Source: Azolla pinnata (Eukaryota; Streptophyta; Polypodiopsida; Salviniales; Salviniaceae). From it: 52,232 nucleotides of DNA. Of the stretch, positions 1 to 9,814 are shown in pieces. Below the pieces are notes generated by a model. The model was not told where the DNA came from and searched no databases. It saw nothing but the letters and a program-made list of their open reading frames with translations. The position numbers and the translations under genes are program-made. The stretch's first letter is position 1; each line of letters opens with the position of its first letter. Location of the stretch: positions 1 to 52,232 of the forward strand of contig JBBBWG010029588.1 of NCBI GenBank assembly GCA_037176905.1. The letters are read 5' to 3'.

Positions 1-317
1 ATGTAATATTCCAACTTGGGCTTTTTTGCATCTTTCCATTTCATCCTTAGACTTTCCATTAGCCTTTCCTCAATAACTCGTGCTGCGGATACCCGACCAA
101 TTCTAGCTCTCCCCTGCAGCTTTTTCCTTTTTTAAACATGGTTGTTTTGAAAACGTCGGAATGCTTGCACGAGCACGTTTATTACGTTCTATGATTAAGG
201 CTTATTGCATAAGGGGGGGGGGGAGGGTTTAGGGTTTAGGGTTTAGGGTTTAGGGTTTAGGGTTTAGGGTTTAGGGTTGTGGTGCTGATAGCGACGGTCG
301 AGCGCTCCCCTTGTCAG
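1..317 (+). other. probable pectinesterase intron, 3' part
   Basis: No coding signal is visible here. The stretch ends in an acceptor (cttgtcag, 310-317) directly before the pectinesterase exon, so I read it as the 3' part of an intron or, less likely, as flank of a truncated gene. It holds an 11-base G run (213-223) followed directly by a TTTAGGG array. The earlier pectinesterase exons must lie left of the window. Confidence 0.5.
224..278 (+). repeat. interstitial telomere-type array, TTTAGGG x about 7
   Basis: About seven uninterrupted copies of the plant telomere heptamer, with TTTAGGG on the + strand, directly after a G11 run. The array ends about 40 bases before the pectinesterase splice acceptor. 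A true left chromosome end would read CCCTAAA on the + strand, so this is an internal array. Confidence 0.95.
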
Positions 318-963
318 GTGCAGCATCGAGGGCTACCAGGACACGCTGTACGCGCTCGCGGGCCGGCACTTGTACCGCGAGTGCGACATCTCGGGGACCG
401 TGGACTTTGTGTTCGGGAACGCGGTGGCGAGCTTCCAGGGCTGCCGCCTGCTCGCGCGGCGGCCGCTGCGGGGGCAGCAGAACGCGGCGACGGCGCAGGC
501 CCGGAGCGTGGCCGCCGACGTCTCGGGGTTCGCCTTCCAGAACTGCACGATCGAGCCGAGCCGGGGGCTTGTGGGGGCGCCGTTCCGCGTCCGAACGTAC
601 CTCGGCAGGCCCTGGAAGCCCTATTCGCGCGTCGTGTTCCTCGAGTCGTTTCTCGGCGCGATCGTCGACTCCGCGGGCTGGCTCCCCTGGAACTCCTCTA
701 ACCCGTACACGGACACGGTGTACTACGCGGAGTTCCGGAACCGCGGCCCCGGATCGGCCGTCTCCGGCCGCGTCCCCTGGCCCGGCGTCCACCCGTCCAT
801 CGGCGCGCCCGACGCCGCCCAATTCACCGCCGACAACTTCATCCTCGGCCCCTCGTGGCTCCCTCTCTCCCAGATCCCCTACGCCTCCGGCCTCGCCCCC
901 GCCGCCGATCCCCCGACGACGACGACGCCGCCGCCCGCGGCGCCGACCCGCTCGGCTCCCTAG
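318..963 (+). CDS. pectinesterase, last exon (5' partial)
   Basis: Demethylesterifies cell-wall homogalacturonan. The visible exon encodes 214 residues plus one split codon, the C-terminal two-thirds of the catalytic beta-helix. Family landmarks occur in order: CSIEGYQDTLY (with the conserved Gln), CDISGTVDFVFGNA (catalytic Asp), and YLGRPWKPYSR (conserved Arg and Trp), then the usual GW-x-W C-terminal part. The stop is TAG at 961-963. The exon starts after AG at 316-317 in phase 2, as expected between a preceding Arg codon and CS. The upstream exons with the pro-region or signal peptide and the first catalytic Gln are outside the window, so I cannot tell whether the gene is intact. The exon is very GC-rich compared with its surroundings. 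A 68-bp tandem repeat starts 40 bases after the stop and probably lies in the 3' UTR. Confidence 0.93.
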
Positions 964-1002
964 ATCGGCTTTTATTTCATTCTGTTTTCTATTCTTAGCC
1001 GC

Positions 1003-1380
1003 GCATTCGTATTCGAGCAATGCCGGAAAAAACGTCCGTGCCGCCGACTTTTCGTCCGGACTGCATTCGTGCGCTCGTGTATCCGAGTACATCGAGAAAA
1101 GCATGTGCCCGTAAATCTCTGGTCGAGAATTCGCATTCGTGCATTCGTACTCGAGCAATGCCGAAAAAGAATGCGCCGCTGATTTTCTTAGCCAAGAATA
1201 CGTTCGTGCATTCGTGTTCGAGTATACCGAGAAAAGTATCTGCCGTTGAGTTTTTAGTCGAGAATTCGCATTCGTGCATTCGTATTCGCGCAATGCCGAA
1301 AAAGTATGTGCCGCTGATTTTTTTGGTCAAGAATACATTTATTTGTGCATTCGTATTCGAGTATGAAGAAAAAGTATAGA
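1003..1380 (+). repeat. tandem repeat, about 68 bp x 5.5, dimeric
   Basis: The core GCATTCGT-x-TTCGAG recurs at 1003, 1071, 1141, 1208, 1276 and 1347, giving periods of 68, 70, 67, 68 and 71. Two sub-types alternate: odd copies continue AGCAATGCCG, even copies AGTAyAyCGAG or similar. The true unit is therefore a dimer of about 137 bp. The repeat is open in several frames, but those frames are simply by-products of the repetition. Confidence 0.9.
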
Positions 1381-1460
1381 TAAAACCAGAGAAGTGCGAG
1401 GCTTCCCAAATCGCCAAAAACCCACGACTCTCGGCGTATGAGATAACACCCCATCGAAAA

Positions 1461-1668
1461 CGCAGCATTCGCAAGCTTCTTGTTTTTTTGCAAGCACGAA
1501 TGTCAGCTTTGCAAACGTGTTGCGAATTTTGCGAGCCACAAAAAAACATAACTCTTTTCTTCTGTTTCGAAGAAATTATTTTGTGTTTCTTAGAAACTTA
1601 AATATTTTATTCAACTCACCATTCTTCTGGCCCCAGACATACTTTTGACGATTTTTCAAGTATGAATG
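1461..1668 (+). repeat. dispersed repeat, copy 1
   Basis: About 200 bp that are clearly similar, in the same orientation, to 40325-40556. Shared blocks include CATTCGCAAGCTTC, TTGCAAGCACGAA, the T/C-rich middle, and ACCATTCTTCTGG followed by a CAnACATAC-like block. It lies directly after the 68-bp repeat. I see no coding capacity. It may be the end of a mobile element (MITE, SINE or solo LTR fragment), but no terminal repeats were defined. Confidence 0.7.
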
Positions 1669-1811
1669 TTTTTGAAGCTCACAGATCTCTGAAATGCCTT
1701 CTCCTCTGACTACCTTTGATTTGAATGAACATGATGATGTATGGTTGAGAAGTAAAATCATCTACTGAGAAATGTACTAAAAACATTCAAGAGAAATGTT
1801 CAAAGATTTGG

Positions 1812-1883
1812 GGGGCATTCCGAGAATTGAACTCGGGACCTCTCGCACCCTAAGCGAGAATCATACCACTAGACCAAATGCCC
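1812..1883 (-). tRNA. tRNA-Pro (anticodon AGG)
   Basis: On the minus strand a complete cloverleaf can be folded: acceptor stem GGGCATT/AATGCCC, D-arm with TAGTGGTAT, anticodon loop TTAGGGT giving AGG, and a T-arm with GGTTCAATTC-type sequence (CCGAGTTCAATTCTCGG). No intron. It matches the usual plant nuclear tRNA-Pro(AGG) layout. The 3' CCA is not encoded, as expected. Only a weak T run follows its 3' end. It stands alone between the dispersed repeat and the RBR gene. Confidence 0.95.
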
Positions 1884-2170
1884 TGAATTGAGAATTATTT
1901 TTATCAAATTAATTAATAACAAAATTTCTGGTTGTCATAATGAATCAAACGAGAAGTCCCAAAGTTATTAAAATCTGTTCAGAATCCCAAATTTATGACC
2001 CAGAGAGATCAGATTTTATATACACATATTAGACCAAACCAGTTATGAACCAATACATCACAAGTACTGGACGAAAAAATTGTATTGATCATGCCTCAAA
2101 ACACGCTGTATGTATGTACACTTTGCCTAGATAAGAGTTCTTTCTGCCTTTCTTTCTTTTCACCAATCTT
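1884..2170. other. intergenic, RBR gene 3' flank
   Basis: AT-rich. It holds the 3' flank of the minus-strand RBR gene, and I see nothing else. Confidence 0.6.
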
Positions 2171-5100
2171 TTACCAGATGTGTTCATCAGAAGATCCCCT
2201 CCCTCTCAATTCGTGAACCCCATGAGCAAAACTGCAAGCATCGCCCCGGTTGCACCCCGTCTTCTCCCAGTACCTACACAGTTGCGTCTTGTAGTTACTT
2301 GGACGCGACCAATCATCCTGCTCACCGGAATCTTCATTACTATCGTAATGGCCATCATCGTCGTCGTCGTCGTCGTCATCGGGAGAAAGCTCCTGCCTAT
2401 CCCCTTGATTATCTCTCAACTCCAGCGCGCCATGGGCGAAATTGCAATCAGCACCCCGGTTGCATCCCCCAGTAGCCCAGTACCGACAAAGCTGCGTCTT
2501 ATAGTAGGGATTGTTCCTCGGTGGCGACCTTTCCCTTATGTACCTCACGTTCAGCTCGTTGAAGTCTTCCGAATCCTCGTACAAGTCATCGTAATCGGAG
2601 AAAGCCGCATCGTCATTGTCAGGGTCTTCTTCGTCCTCAGGCTCCGCCAGGGGATTATTAAGCAAATAGACCTCATCCCAGAGACGGCACTTGCACGACT
2701 GCCGATTGTCCTTCCATGGCTCTCCACACAGGTAGCAAAACTCGTAACCACATCTGCGAAGAATAGTCAGAATACTTCATAAGACAATCTGCTCAACGGT
2801 ATAGAAAACCAGGACACACTCGACTCTCTGGGTAAATTTACAAGGTATCCCTTGTATGCACATGCAACAAAAACCAATGGTCAGCTGAGAAAACGCAGTA
2901 TTTGGGTTTCTTAGCTTCCATTACAGAGAGAAAAAAAAAATACAAAGTACAGCAAGCGTGAACTTTCCAGGCATTTACAATCCATCCCTTTTGTTACTGA
3001 ATCAGATTCCAATTTTCACATATGGCTAAACGTACAAGATCAATTTGCTGAGACCAGTCAGTTTCCATTTTAGAGAACCAGTCAATACAGAAATCTTCTC
3101 AAGTATATGTAACTACATATACTCTTATGATTTCCAGAACACGCTTGTAAATTTATTTGTACTTTCGGATGATCACGCTAATTGAAAACTCAATTGCAAG
3201 CACAGAATTACAAGGAGAGGAAGTGAGACATTGTTCATACCGACAGGTCATGTGAAAACAACCCTCAGCGAGCTCAATCATGCGGCGGCACTTTCTACAC
3301 CGTTGCCACTTCTGGTTCTCTGCTAGCTTGTAGAGGTTTGCATCTTGAGCATCTTTGAAGATCGGAGGCAGCTTTTGATATTGTTGACAAGTCATGGAAA
3401 CATGCCAAGGAACCCGACACTCTACACAAAACATCCTGAAACATTCTACACATGAGGCACTAGTAACCAATGATGATGCTGAGCTACTGCTTGCACTTCT
3501 CTGATTATTGACCTTCAAGGTCTCCCGGCTCATGAGCGCTGAACACTTTGGGTAAGGGCAATAAACACGTTCAGCCTCTGGCATATTGGCCTCGATCATG
3601 CGCTTATTCAGTAATTCATACCACTTAGTAGAAAGGATCGACTTTGATAAAGTGAGGCTTAATGTTTGTGTGCAATTGACCTGGGGGCAACGAATGGGGA
3701 CTTGGCCAGACTGCACTTTAACCTCGGAATGTTGAACAATGCAAGAGCGACAAAATATGTGAGTGCAGTCCGGTATAACGATCATTTCAGACAACGTCTT
3801 CCCTTCGAAACATATGGTGCAATCTTCCTTGGCCTCCTGATCTTCTGCCCTACAAGTCTCTTTTTTGTCCGTCACGGAGGTTGAATAAAGAGCTTCTCTC
3901 GCAAGCTTTAGAGCGAGCCCGTTCTCATTACGGGGAATCAATTCCAGATCAAATTGCTCGAGCTTATGCAAGAGCTGCATCACTTTGCCATGAATTTCTT
4001 GTACCTTTTTTGAGCGGATCTTCCATCTTCCTGTTACCTTTTCCGGCAAAAGAAATAAAAAGCCTCAAAAGATATTGGTGGGAAAAACAAACAGAGAAAA
4101 GAAAGGAGCAAAAAAGACCTAGCTAGTGGTTAGGAGCAATCACTAACAAGCATTGTATCAAAGGCATGAGCTTGATAAAGGTTGATCTAAAAGCAAGCTT
4201 GATGGTATTGGTCCTAGTTTAGGAGAATTCCTAAGCCAAGTGCTTCTCAGTACACAAATGCATCTGAAATGACATTCAACTTTCTGAGATAAAGTTGAGC
4301 CACTAGTAACTTTGTTCACATTCACTGCACCAGTGGCAAGAAAATTCAAGCAAGATTTGGAAATACTAATGGTCGAAGAACAGAACTAACCAACATTTGA
4401 TGACTAATTGCTTAGTCCCTTCACTATGCAGTATGTTCTTTCCTTGCATATTCAGTGAGATGATTCCAGTGTCATTGACATAACAATATCAACAATATGC
4501 TTCGTGGTGATCCCTATTCCTTACAAAAGGTAATGAGGATCATCAAATGAATAAAGGATTGTGCGAAAGATAAAGTGGATTCGAAAAACATGAAAGCTTA
4601 GTATCCACTCTTGCATAGCAGATCATATCTAGCAATGACCAACCATAATTGAGATTTCCCACCAAGAATCTTAAAATACCAGCGTATTGAGCACAAGTTA
4701 TATGAGACGAGGGTTGAATCATATATGAAATCAAGTGGAGAGCATAGCAACCACAACGGAGATGGGACAGTCATGACATGGATATACCCACCTTAGTAGT
4801 GGCTGAGATAATAACAGTAAACTCATGCACGATGGCATGAGTTGTAGATAATAAAAAAACACAAACACGTCTGATGCTTGTTATGATTAGTAACCAATCA
4901 TGACCAAGGCTCCTATCGAACATATTTCTATGCGAGTCTGTTCAAAGAAGTGCTTACTGATGCACAACATGAAAATACCGAGCAGACTGACCCACCAATT
5001 GTCAAAGAAGGAACATTAAAACCTTTCCCTGATCTTTCAGAATGGGAACGAAACGCAACTGAAACGTGAAACGAACTAACACTGATGAAGCAACCTTGAA

Positions 5101-6119
5101 AGAAAACAAACGTGAAAGTACGATCGATCATGCATAGCACGAGCTAACACAAAATGGAAAGGCCAACCGAATCCAGAAGCCTTGAGTTGAGAGAAAACAA
5201 ATAAAATTTCAAATCAGAACTAGTGAGACCAAGCAGAAGCCCGAAACCCTAAACCGAAATCATGCATAAGTATACAAAAGCTCCATATATACAAAGAGGA
5301 AGAAAACAAAGAGACTTGAGAGGGGAGAAAAACCTGGTTGTACATGATGACAGAATCTGTATAGACGACGAGAGATTGTAACTGCAAGGCCAGAGCAGCC
5401 TCCAGCCCCTCTATGAAGGCCATGTAATCTGCGACCGTCTTCCCTATCCCTGAATCTAGAGTCTTCTGGACCTCGTGCACCACAGCACCACTGCAAGGTT
5501 CCGTGATTACTGCACCGATGAGGGGCTGCAAAGGAAGGTCCGGGTTGGAATCAACCGAAGCCATGATCGAGGTGACATAGAGTCCATGATCAGCATGGAT
5601 TTCATCATCGTCGTCGTCGTCATCTGCAGCAGCAGCAGCAACCGCAGCTCTCATCCAGGAAGAGCTAGGCCCTTCCTCAAACCCGCTGTCTCCCCCGACG
5701 CTGTTTCCGAACCTGGAAAGGATCTCGGCTAGCTTGTGGTCCAAGGTGCAGACGACGTGCTGTTGCTCGAGCGCCCGGCTTTGCGTCTCCGCGAGCCTGC
5801 GATCCCGGGCCTCCTGCTGGGACCGAGAGATCTCCAAGTTCTGCAAGGCGATGGCGAGAGAGCGGTCGGGGGGGGAGAGATCGTAGCAGGTCTCTCCGTC
5901 CTCCAAGACTTCCGGGACAGGGATACGGCGAGGGCAAGAGCTAGGGTTAGGGTTAGGGTTAGGGTTAGGGTTAGGGTCGGGAAGGCCGTGATCGTTGCAT
6001 GAGGCGCGAAGGGCTTCCTCGAGCTGAAGCCTGTAGGCGAGGTCGAAGTCGTCCTGGGCCATGGAAGCTCCGGCGATCTCCTGAGCCTGCTGCTGGAGCT
6101 CTGATGATGCAGGTTCCAT
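2171..6119 (-). CDS. RBR E3 ubiquitin ligase with RNase H-like and CCCH domains
   Basis: Three exons: 6119-5334, 4037-3241 and 2753-2171, 721 residues. Likely transfers ubiquitin through a RING2 thioester. Order: N-terminal region with a Pro-Asn run (48-59) encoded by telomere-type hexamers; an RNase H-like domain of plant RBR type (about 180-310) spanning exons 1-2; RING1 (335-384, DCTICFEG); IBR (about 422-479); RING2 (509-540) with the presumed catalytic Cys522 in EGCFHMTC; an Asp/Glu-rich linker; and two CCCH fingers (C617-C625-C631-H635 and C687-C695-C701-H705, spacing 7-5-3), each led by YKTQLC as in RNA-binding tristetraprolin-type fingers. The last acidic RNase H residue is replaced (NGLALKLA where NxxADxLA is usual), so nuclease activity is unlikely. 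Exon 2 ends TGTCG/GTATG and exon 3 starts CAG/ATGTGG, which rebuilds the RING2 core CRCGYEFCYLCG without a frame break. RNase H plus RBR is a known plant combination; the CCCH tail in the same gene is the unusual part. Confidence 0.88.
5942..5976 (-). repeat. translated TTAGGG-type hexamer run
   Basis: Five to six perfect copies of GGGTTA on the + strand lie inside exon 1 of the RBR gene. On the coding strand they read CCTAAC and are translated as a Pro-Asn repeat. The hexamer length keeps the frame open. Confidence 0.95.
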
Positions 6120-6243
6120 GGCGGGCTCACCATCGCCGGCTGCTCTTCCGATTGCTCTCCATCTCCATCTCCATCTCCATCTTCTCTTCCTCTGTGTTTT
6201 CTTGGTCGCACGTAAATCAGATTCTCTCTCTCTCTCTCTTGAA

Positions 6244-6890
6244 AACCCTAACCCTAACCCTAACCCTAACCCTAACCCTAACCCTGATCCTAATCCTAAC
6301 CCTAACCCTGATCATAATCCTAATCCTCACCCTGAGCATCTAACCCTAATCATAATCCTAATCCTAACCCTAATCCTAATGCTAACCCCGATCATAATCC
6401 TAATCCTAACCCTGACCATCTTACCCTAATCCTAACCTTGTTCATAATCCTAATCCTAATGCTGACCCTGATCATAATCCTAATCCTGACCCTGACCATC
6501 TAACCCTGATCATAATCCTAATCCTAACGCTGACCCTGATCACAATCCTAGTCCTAACCCCTAGCATCTAACCCTAATCCTAGCCCTAATCCTGAACCTA
6601 ACCCTAACCCTCTAACCCTAATCCTAGCCCTATTCCCAACCCTAACCCTAACCCTATCCCTATCCCTCTAACACTAATCCGAACCTAACCGTCTAACCCT
6701 TACCCTAACCCTAACCCTCTAACACTAATCCTAACCCTAACCCTCTAACCCTAATCCTAACCCTATTCCCAACCCTAACCTCTGACCCTAACCCTCTAAC
6801 CTTTGATCCTAACCCTAACCCTCTAACCCTAATCCTAACCCTGATCCTAACCCTAACCCTCTAACCCTAATCCCAACCCTGACCCTTTAA
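6244..6890 (+). repeat. degenerate telomere-type array (CCCTAA variants), about 650 bp
   Basis: It starts with several perfect CCCTAA hexamers and then decays into CCTAAT, CCTGAT, CCTGAC and CCCTCTAA variants. It begins about 125 bases upstream of the RBR start codon, oriented so that TTAGGG is on the sense strand of that gene. The unit here is mostly the hexamer, not the heptamer seen at the window ends. Confidence 0.95.
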
Positions 6891-7800
6891 TCGTACCCCC
6901 TGAAATTCTTCTGTTCACTTCGCCTACTCTCGACTGAGCCGGTCGGTCGCAATACCCAGTCGGCTAATGATTTCCTGTCTTCATTCGCAGTATGATTGCA
7001 AAGCACTTGATTCGATGTAAATGTTTAGCGAATCTGCAGTTGCTGGTGGGTCGGTGCAGGTGCATGCTCTGAGCCAAAGCGCGTTCACGGAGAACGCGAG
7101 CAGATCGGCAACGAGGTCTTGAGTCGCAGATTCCTTGGCAGTCGGATCAACGCTGTTGTGAGAACTTGTGACACGTTTAAAAATAACACGATGCAAAATA
7201 AACCGCATGTGTTGATGACATCGTCGTTTCTTTTATTTATCCCGAGCCTGACTAACTATGAATACATCAATAGAACCATTGCGACGATAACAGATGTTGA
7301 TGCTGCAAGCAAGCCGCTTGGAGGAATCAGCCCAATCACCTCTTACATAACTAAATGCTCCGATGTGTCTGCCTTTTGGTGGGGACGATCATTTATCGTT
7401 TGATATATTATCTTTATAATATCTGTCGGAAACATATGCTCGACTGAAGCAAACTTAGAAGAGATGAACCGAAGATGCAGAACGCCGACACTCTTACATA
7501 TCATCATCGCCTTCATTTAGCTCGCACAACCCGTTGTTGTTACGAGGGAATCTTGCATCGAAATCGGCGTTGCCCAAACGATCTACAGCGGTGTGATTGA
7601 AAGCTTAGGCTGATAATGGTCCCTCGGACGAACAACAAAGTCCATTGGATAGCAACAATGCAGAATCTATGTGATCTATCTATCTATCTATCTATATATG
7701 GCATCTATCGAAGGCAAGGAATTGGAGACGAGCAACGGTAAATCTGATCAGAGACTCGAGTCCATCAGATTAGAGACCATACTAGATGTGTTTGTGATCG

Positions 7801-8066
7801 AGCTTCTTCTTCATTTTTTTTTACCAGACTAGATGTGGAACTTCTTCTTCATTTTCTTCTTCTTCTTCTTCTTCTTCTTCAATTTTTTTGTTGTTATTCA
7901 TTTTCTTCTTCTTCTTCTTCATTTTTTTTGCCTCTTCATTTTCTTCTTCTTCAATTTTTTTGTTGTTATTCATTTTCTTCTTCTTCAATTTTTTTGTTCT
8001 TATTCATTTTCTTCTTCTTCTTCGTTTTTCTTCTTCTTCATTTTCTTCTTCTTCTTCTTCTTCACT
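7801..8066 (+). repeat. CTT-rich polypyrimidine tract
   Basis: A low-complexity stretch of CTT runs broken by T runs and a recurring TTGTTnTTATTCATTTTC block. It ends about 50 bases before the start codon of the short-chain dehydrogenase, so it probably lies in its promoter or 5' UTR. Long open frames through it encode only Phe, Ser and Leu and are not genes. Confidence 0.85.
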
Positions 8067-8112
8067 CCGCGCGCAGGTTTCCACGCGTCGTCTTCCTGGT
8101 CGAAGAACCTCA

Positions 8113-9814
8113 ATGGCCTCCAGGTAGGGATCTCCCATGCCCTCCGAAGCTTTTTCCTAAATGGTTCGAATTGGTTCCCACTCCCTCTCCCTTCATCTCC
8201 GCAGCTTCTGCCTGACAGACCGAGACGGTGACTGAGATAGAGAAACTGACATCCTCCCGTTTCTCTTGCCTCTCCCCCCCTATTCTTACGTGTACTCCTT
8301 TCCCTTGAAGCAATCAAATGCTGTTTTTTTGTGCTCGCCGTTGTAGCTATGCCCCCCTGGAGCGTCGTTTCTCAGTATAAGTAAGCCCGTAATCAGACAG
8401 TATACTGTTTTTTATGCTAGTTTGAGCGAGTTACATGCTCTTTTTTTATAATGTTCGCGGACTGATGCTTGGAACACCAGTTATTGTAAGTAGTCTTCAC
8501 AGGAAGGAATCGCTGAAATGTTGGGTCCATGTATTAGCGTACATGTACTTCGTCGAGGATCCTCTACCGGTGGAAGTTTTTATTTGTGTGATGTATTGGG
8601 AAACTTCATTTCATCTCAAAGAGGATGTCAAACTTGAATGCACAAAACATGTAGAAACCCATTCTACATTGAAGAGGATGTCAAACGATGCGCCTATCAA
8701 ATCACTTTCCAAATGTAAAATTTGCCCATTGAGCTTGGATGCCAAATAATCGTGGTATCGATGTGTAGGTGGTGGACAAAAGAAACTGTGGCGGTGGTTA
8801 CAGGTGGCAACAAAGGCATCGGGTTAGAGGTTGTTAAGCAATTAGCCCAGGAAGGGCTTACAGTGGTCTTGACTGCCCGGGATGAGCACAAGGGATTAGC
8901 TGCGACTGAGAAGCTAAAGAACGAGGGCCTAGAAAATGTTGTATTCCACCCTCTCGATGTGTTGGCAAACGAATCCATCTCCTTGTTAGCACGGTGGCTC
9001 AAAGATCAGTACAGTGGCCTCGATATTTTGGTACGTAATTACTCGGCGTTTATGTGATGTGTCAAAATCTAGTGCTCTAGGTCTATTAATGATCGAAAAG
9101 CTTCATTGTTTCTGGTGCATGAGTCATAAATTGATGTCCTCTGAATGCATTATTCCTCCTTTTTCAGGTTAATAATGCTGCCATTACAGATGATGAACCG
9201 TCGTTCGCAAGTGCACAGAAGGTGTTGAGGACTAATTATGTGGCTGTTAAGGACATAACACGGCAACTACTTCCATTGCTAAAGCATTCCCCTGCAGGAG
9301 CCCGAATCGTGAATGTTAGTTCATTGCTTGGTCAACTTGAGGTGAGTAGTAACAACCAAAATTTATTTTGATAATAACTAATGTCTCAAGCGTAGTTTAT
9401 TCACCCACTTGATCTTATATGTCTTCCTAGAGATTGAAGGATCCGTCATTACGTGAAGAAATTGGGAATCTAGAAAACCTAACCGAAGAGAAAGTGGATA
9501 AGTTTGTGGAGACGTATTTAGAAGATGTGAAGTGTCAAAAGCTAGACAGGTGGCCCTACCGAGCATATAGTGTTTCAAAAATAGTTCTCAATGCATATAC
9601 TAGGGTACTAGCAAGGTCTCTGGAGGATCGGCCCGATGGGCAACGAATATATGTGAATTGTGCTACCCCAGGGTATTGCAAAACCGACATGACCAAGAAT
9701 TCCGGTATATACACAGCAGAAGAAGGTGCAACAACACTTGTTTGGACGGCACTCTTACCTCCCAATGGACCGTCTGGCCAGTTCTTTTCTCAGAAGAAAT
9801 CTGAATGTTATTGA
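8113..9814 (+). CDS. short-chain dehydrogenase/reductase (carbonyl reductase type)
   Basis: NADPH-dependent reductase of the plant carbonyl reductase, menthone/salutaridine reductase-like branch; the substrate cannot be told. Exons 8113-8123, 8769-9030, 9168-9341 and 9431-9814 give 276 residues. The cofactor motif TGGNKGIG (15-22), NNAA (93-96), NVSS (140-143) and the catalytic YSVSK (Tyr195, Lys199) are all present. The C-terminus GQFFSQKK resembles the family's usual GKFF-x-x-KK ending. The first coding exon is only 11 bases (ATG GCC TCC AG); it joins GTGGTGGACA so that MASRWWTKETVAVVTGG results, and it is followed by a 645-bp intron. An alternative start at 8761 would need read-through of the acceptor and is less likely. 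Cytosolic by absence of a signal. Confidence 0.9.

Larger units (their letters stand above)
6120..8112. other. intergenic between divergent RBR and SDR genes
   Basis: Probable promoters and 5' UTRs of both genes. Contents: a CCATCT run (6157-6180), a CT run (6225-6240), the large CCCTAA array, a TATC microsatellite (about 7675-7697) and a CTT-rich tract. The stretch 6900-7670 has no recognisable coding or repeat signal. Confidence 0.6.

Noticed and set aside
271..1293. Long minus-strand frame opposite the pectinesterase exon
   Set aside because: Mirror of a GC-rich exon plus the 68-bp repeat; Arg/Gly-rich without any domain.
2180..2782. 200-codon + strand frame
   Set aside because: Antisense of RBR exon 3; the minus strand has clear RING2 and CCCH motifs.
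6118..6429. Asn-Pro-rich open frame on the + strand
   Set aside because: Product of the CCCTAA array; no start context or continuation.
7833..8231. Phe/Ser/Leu frames
   Set aside because: Caused by the CTT-rich tract.
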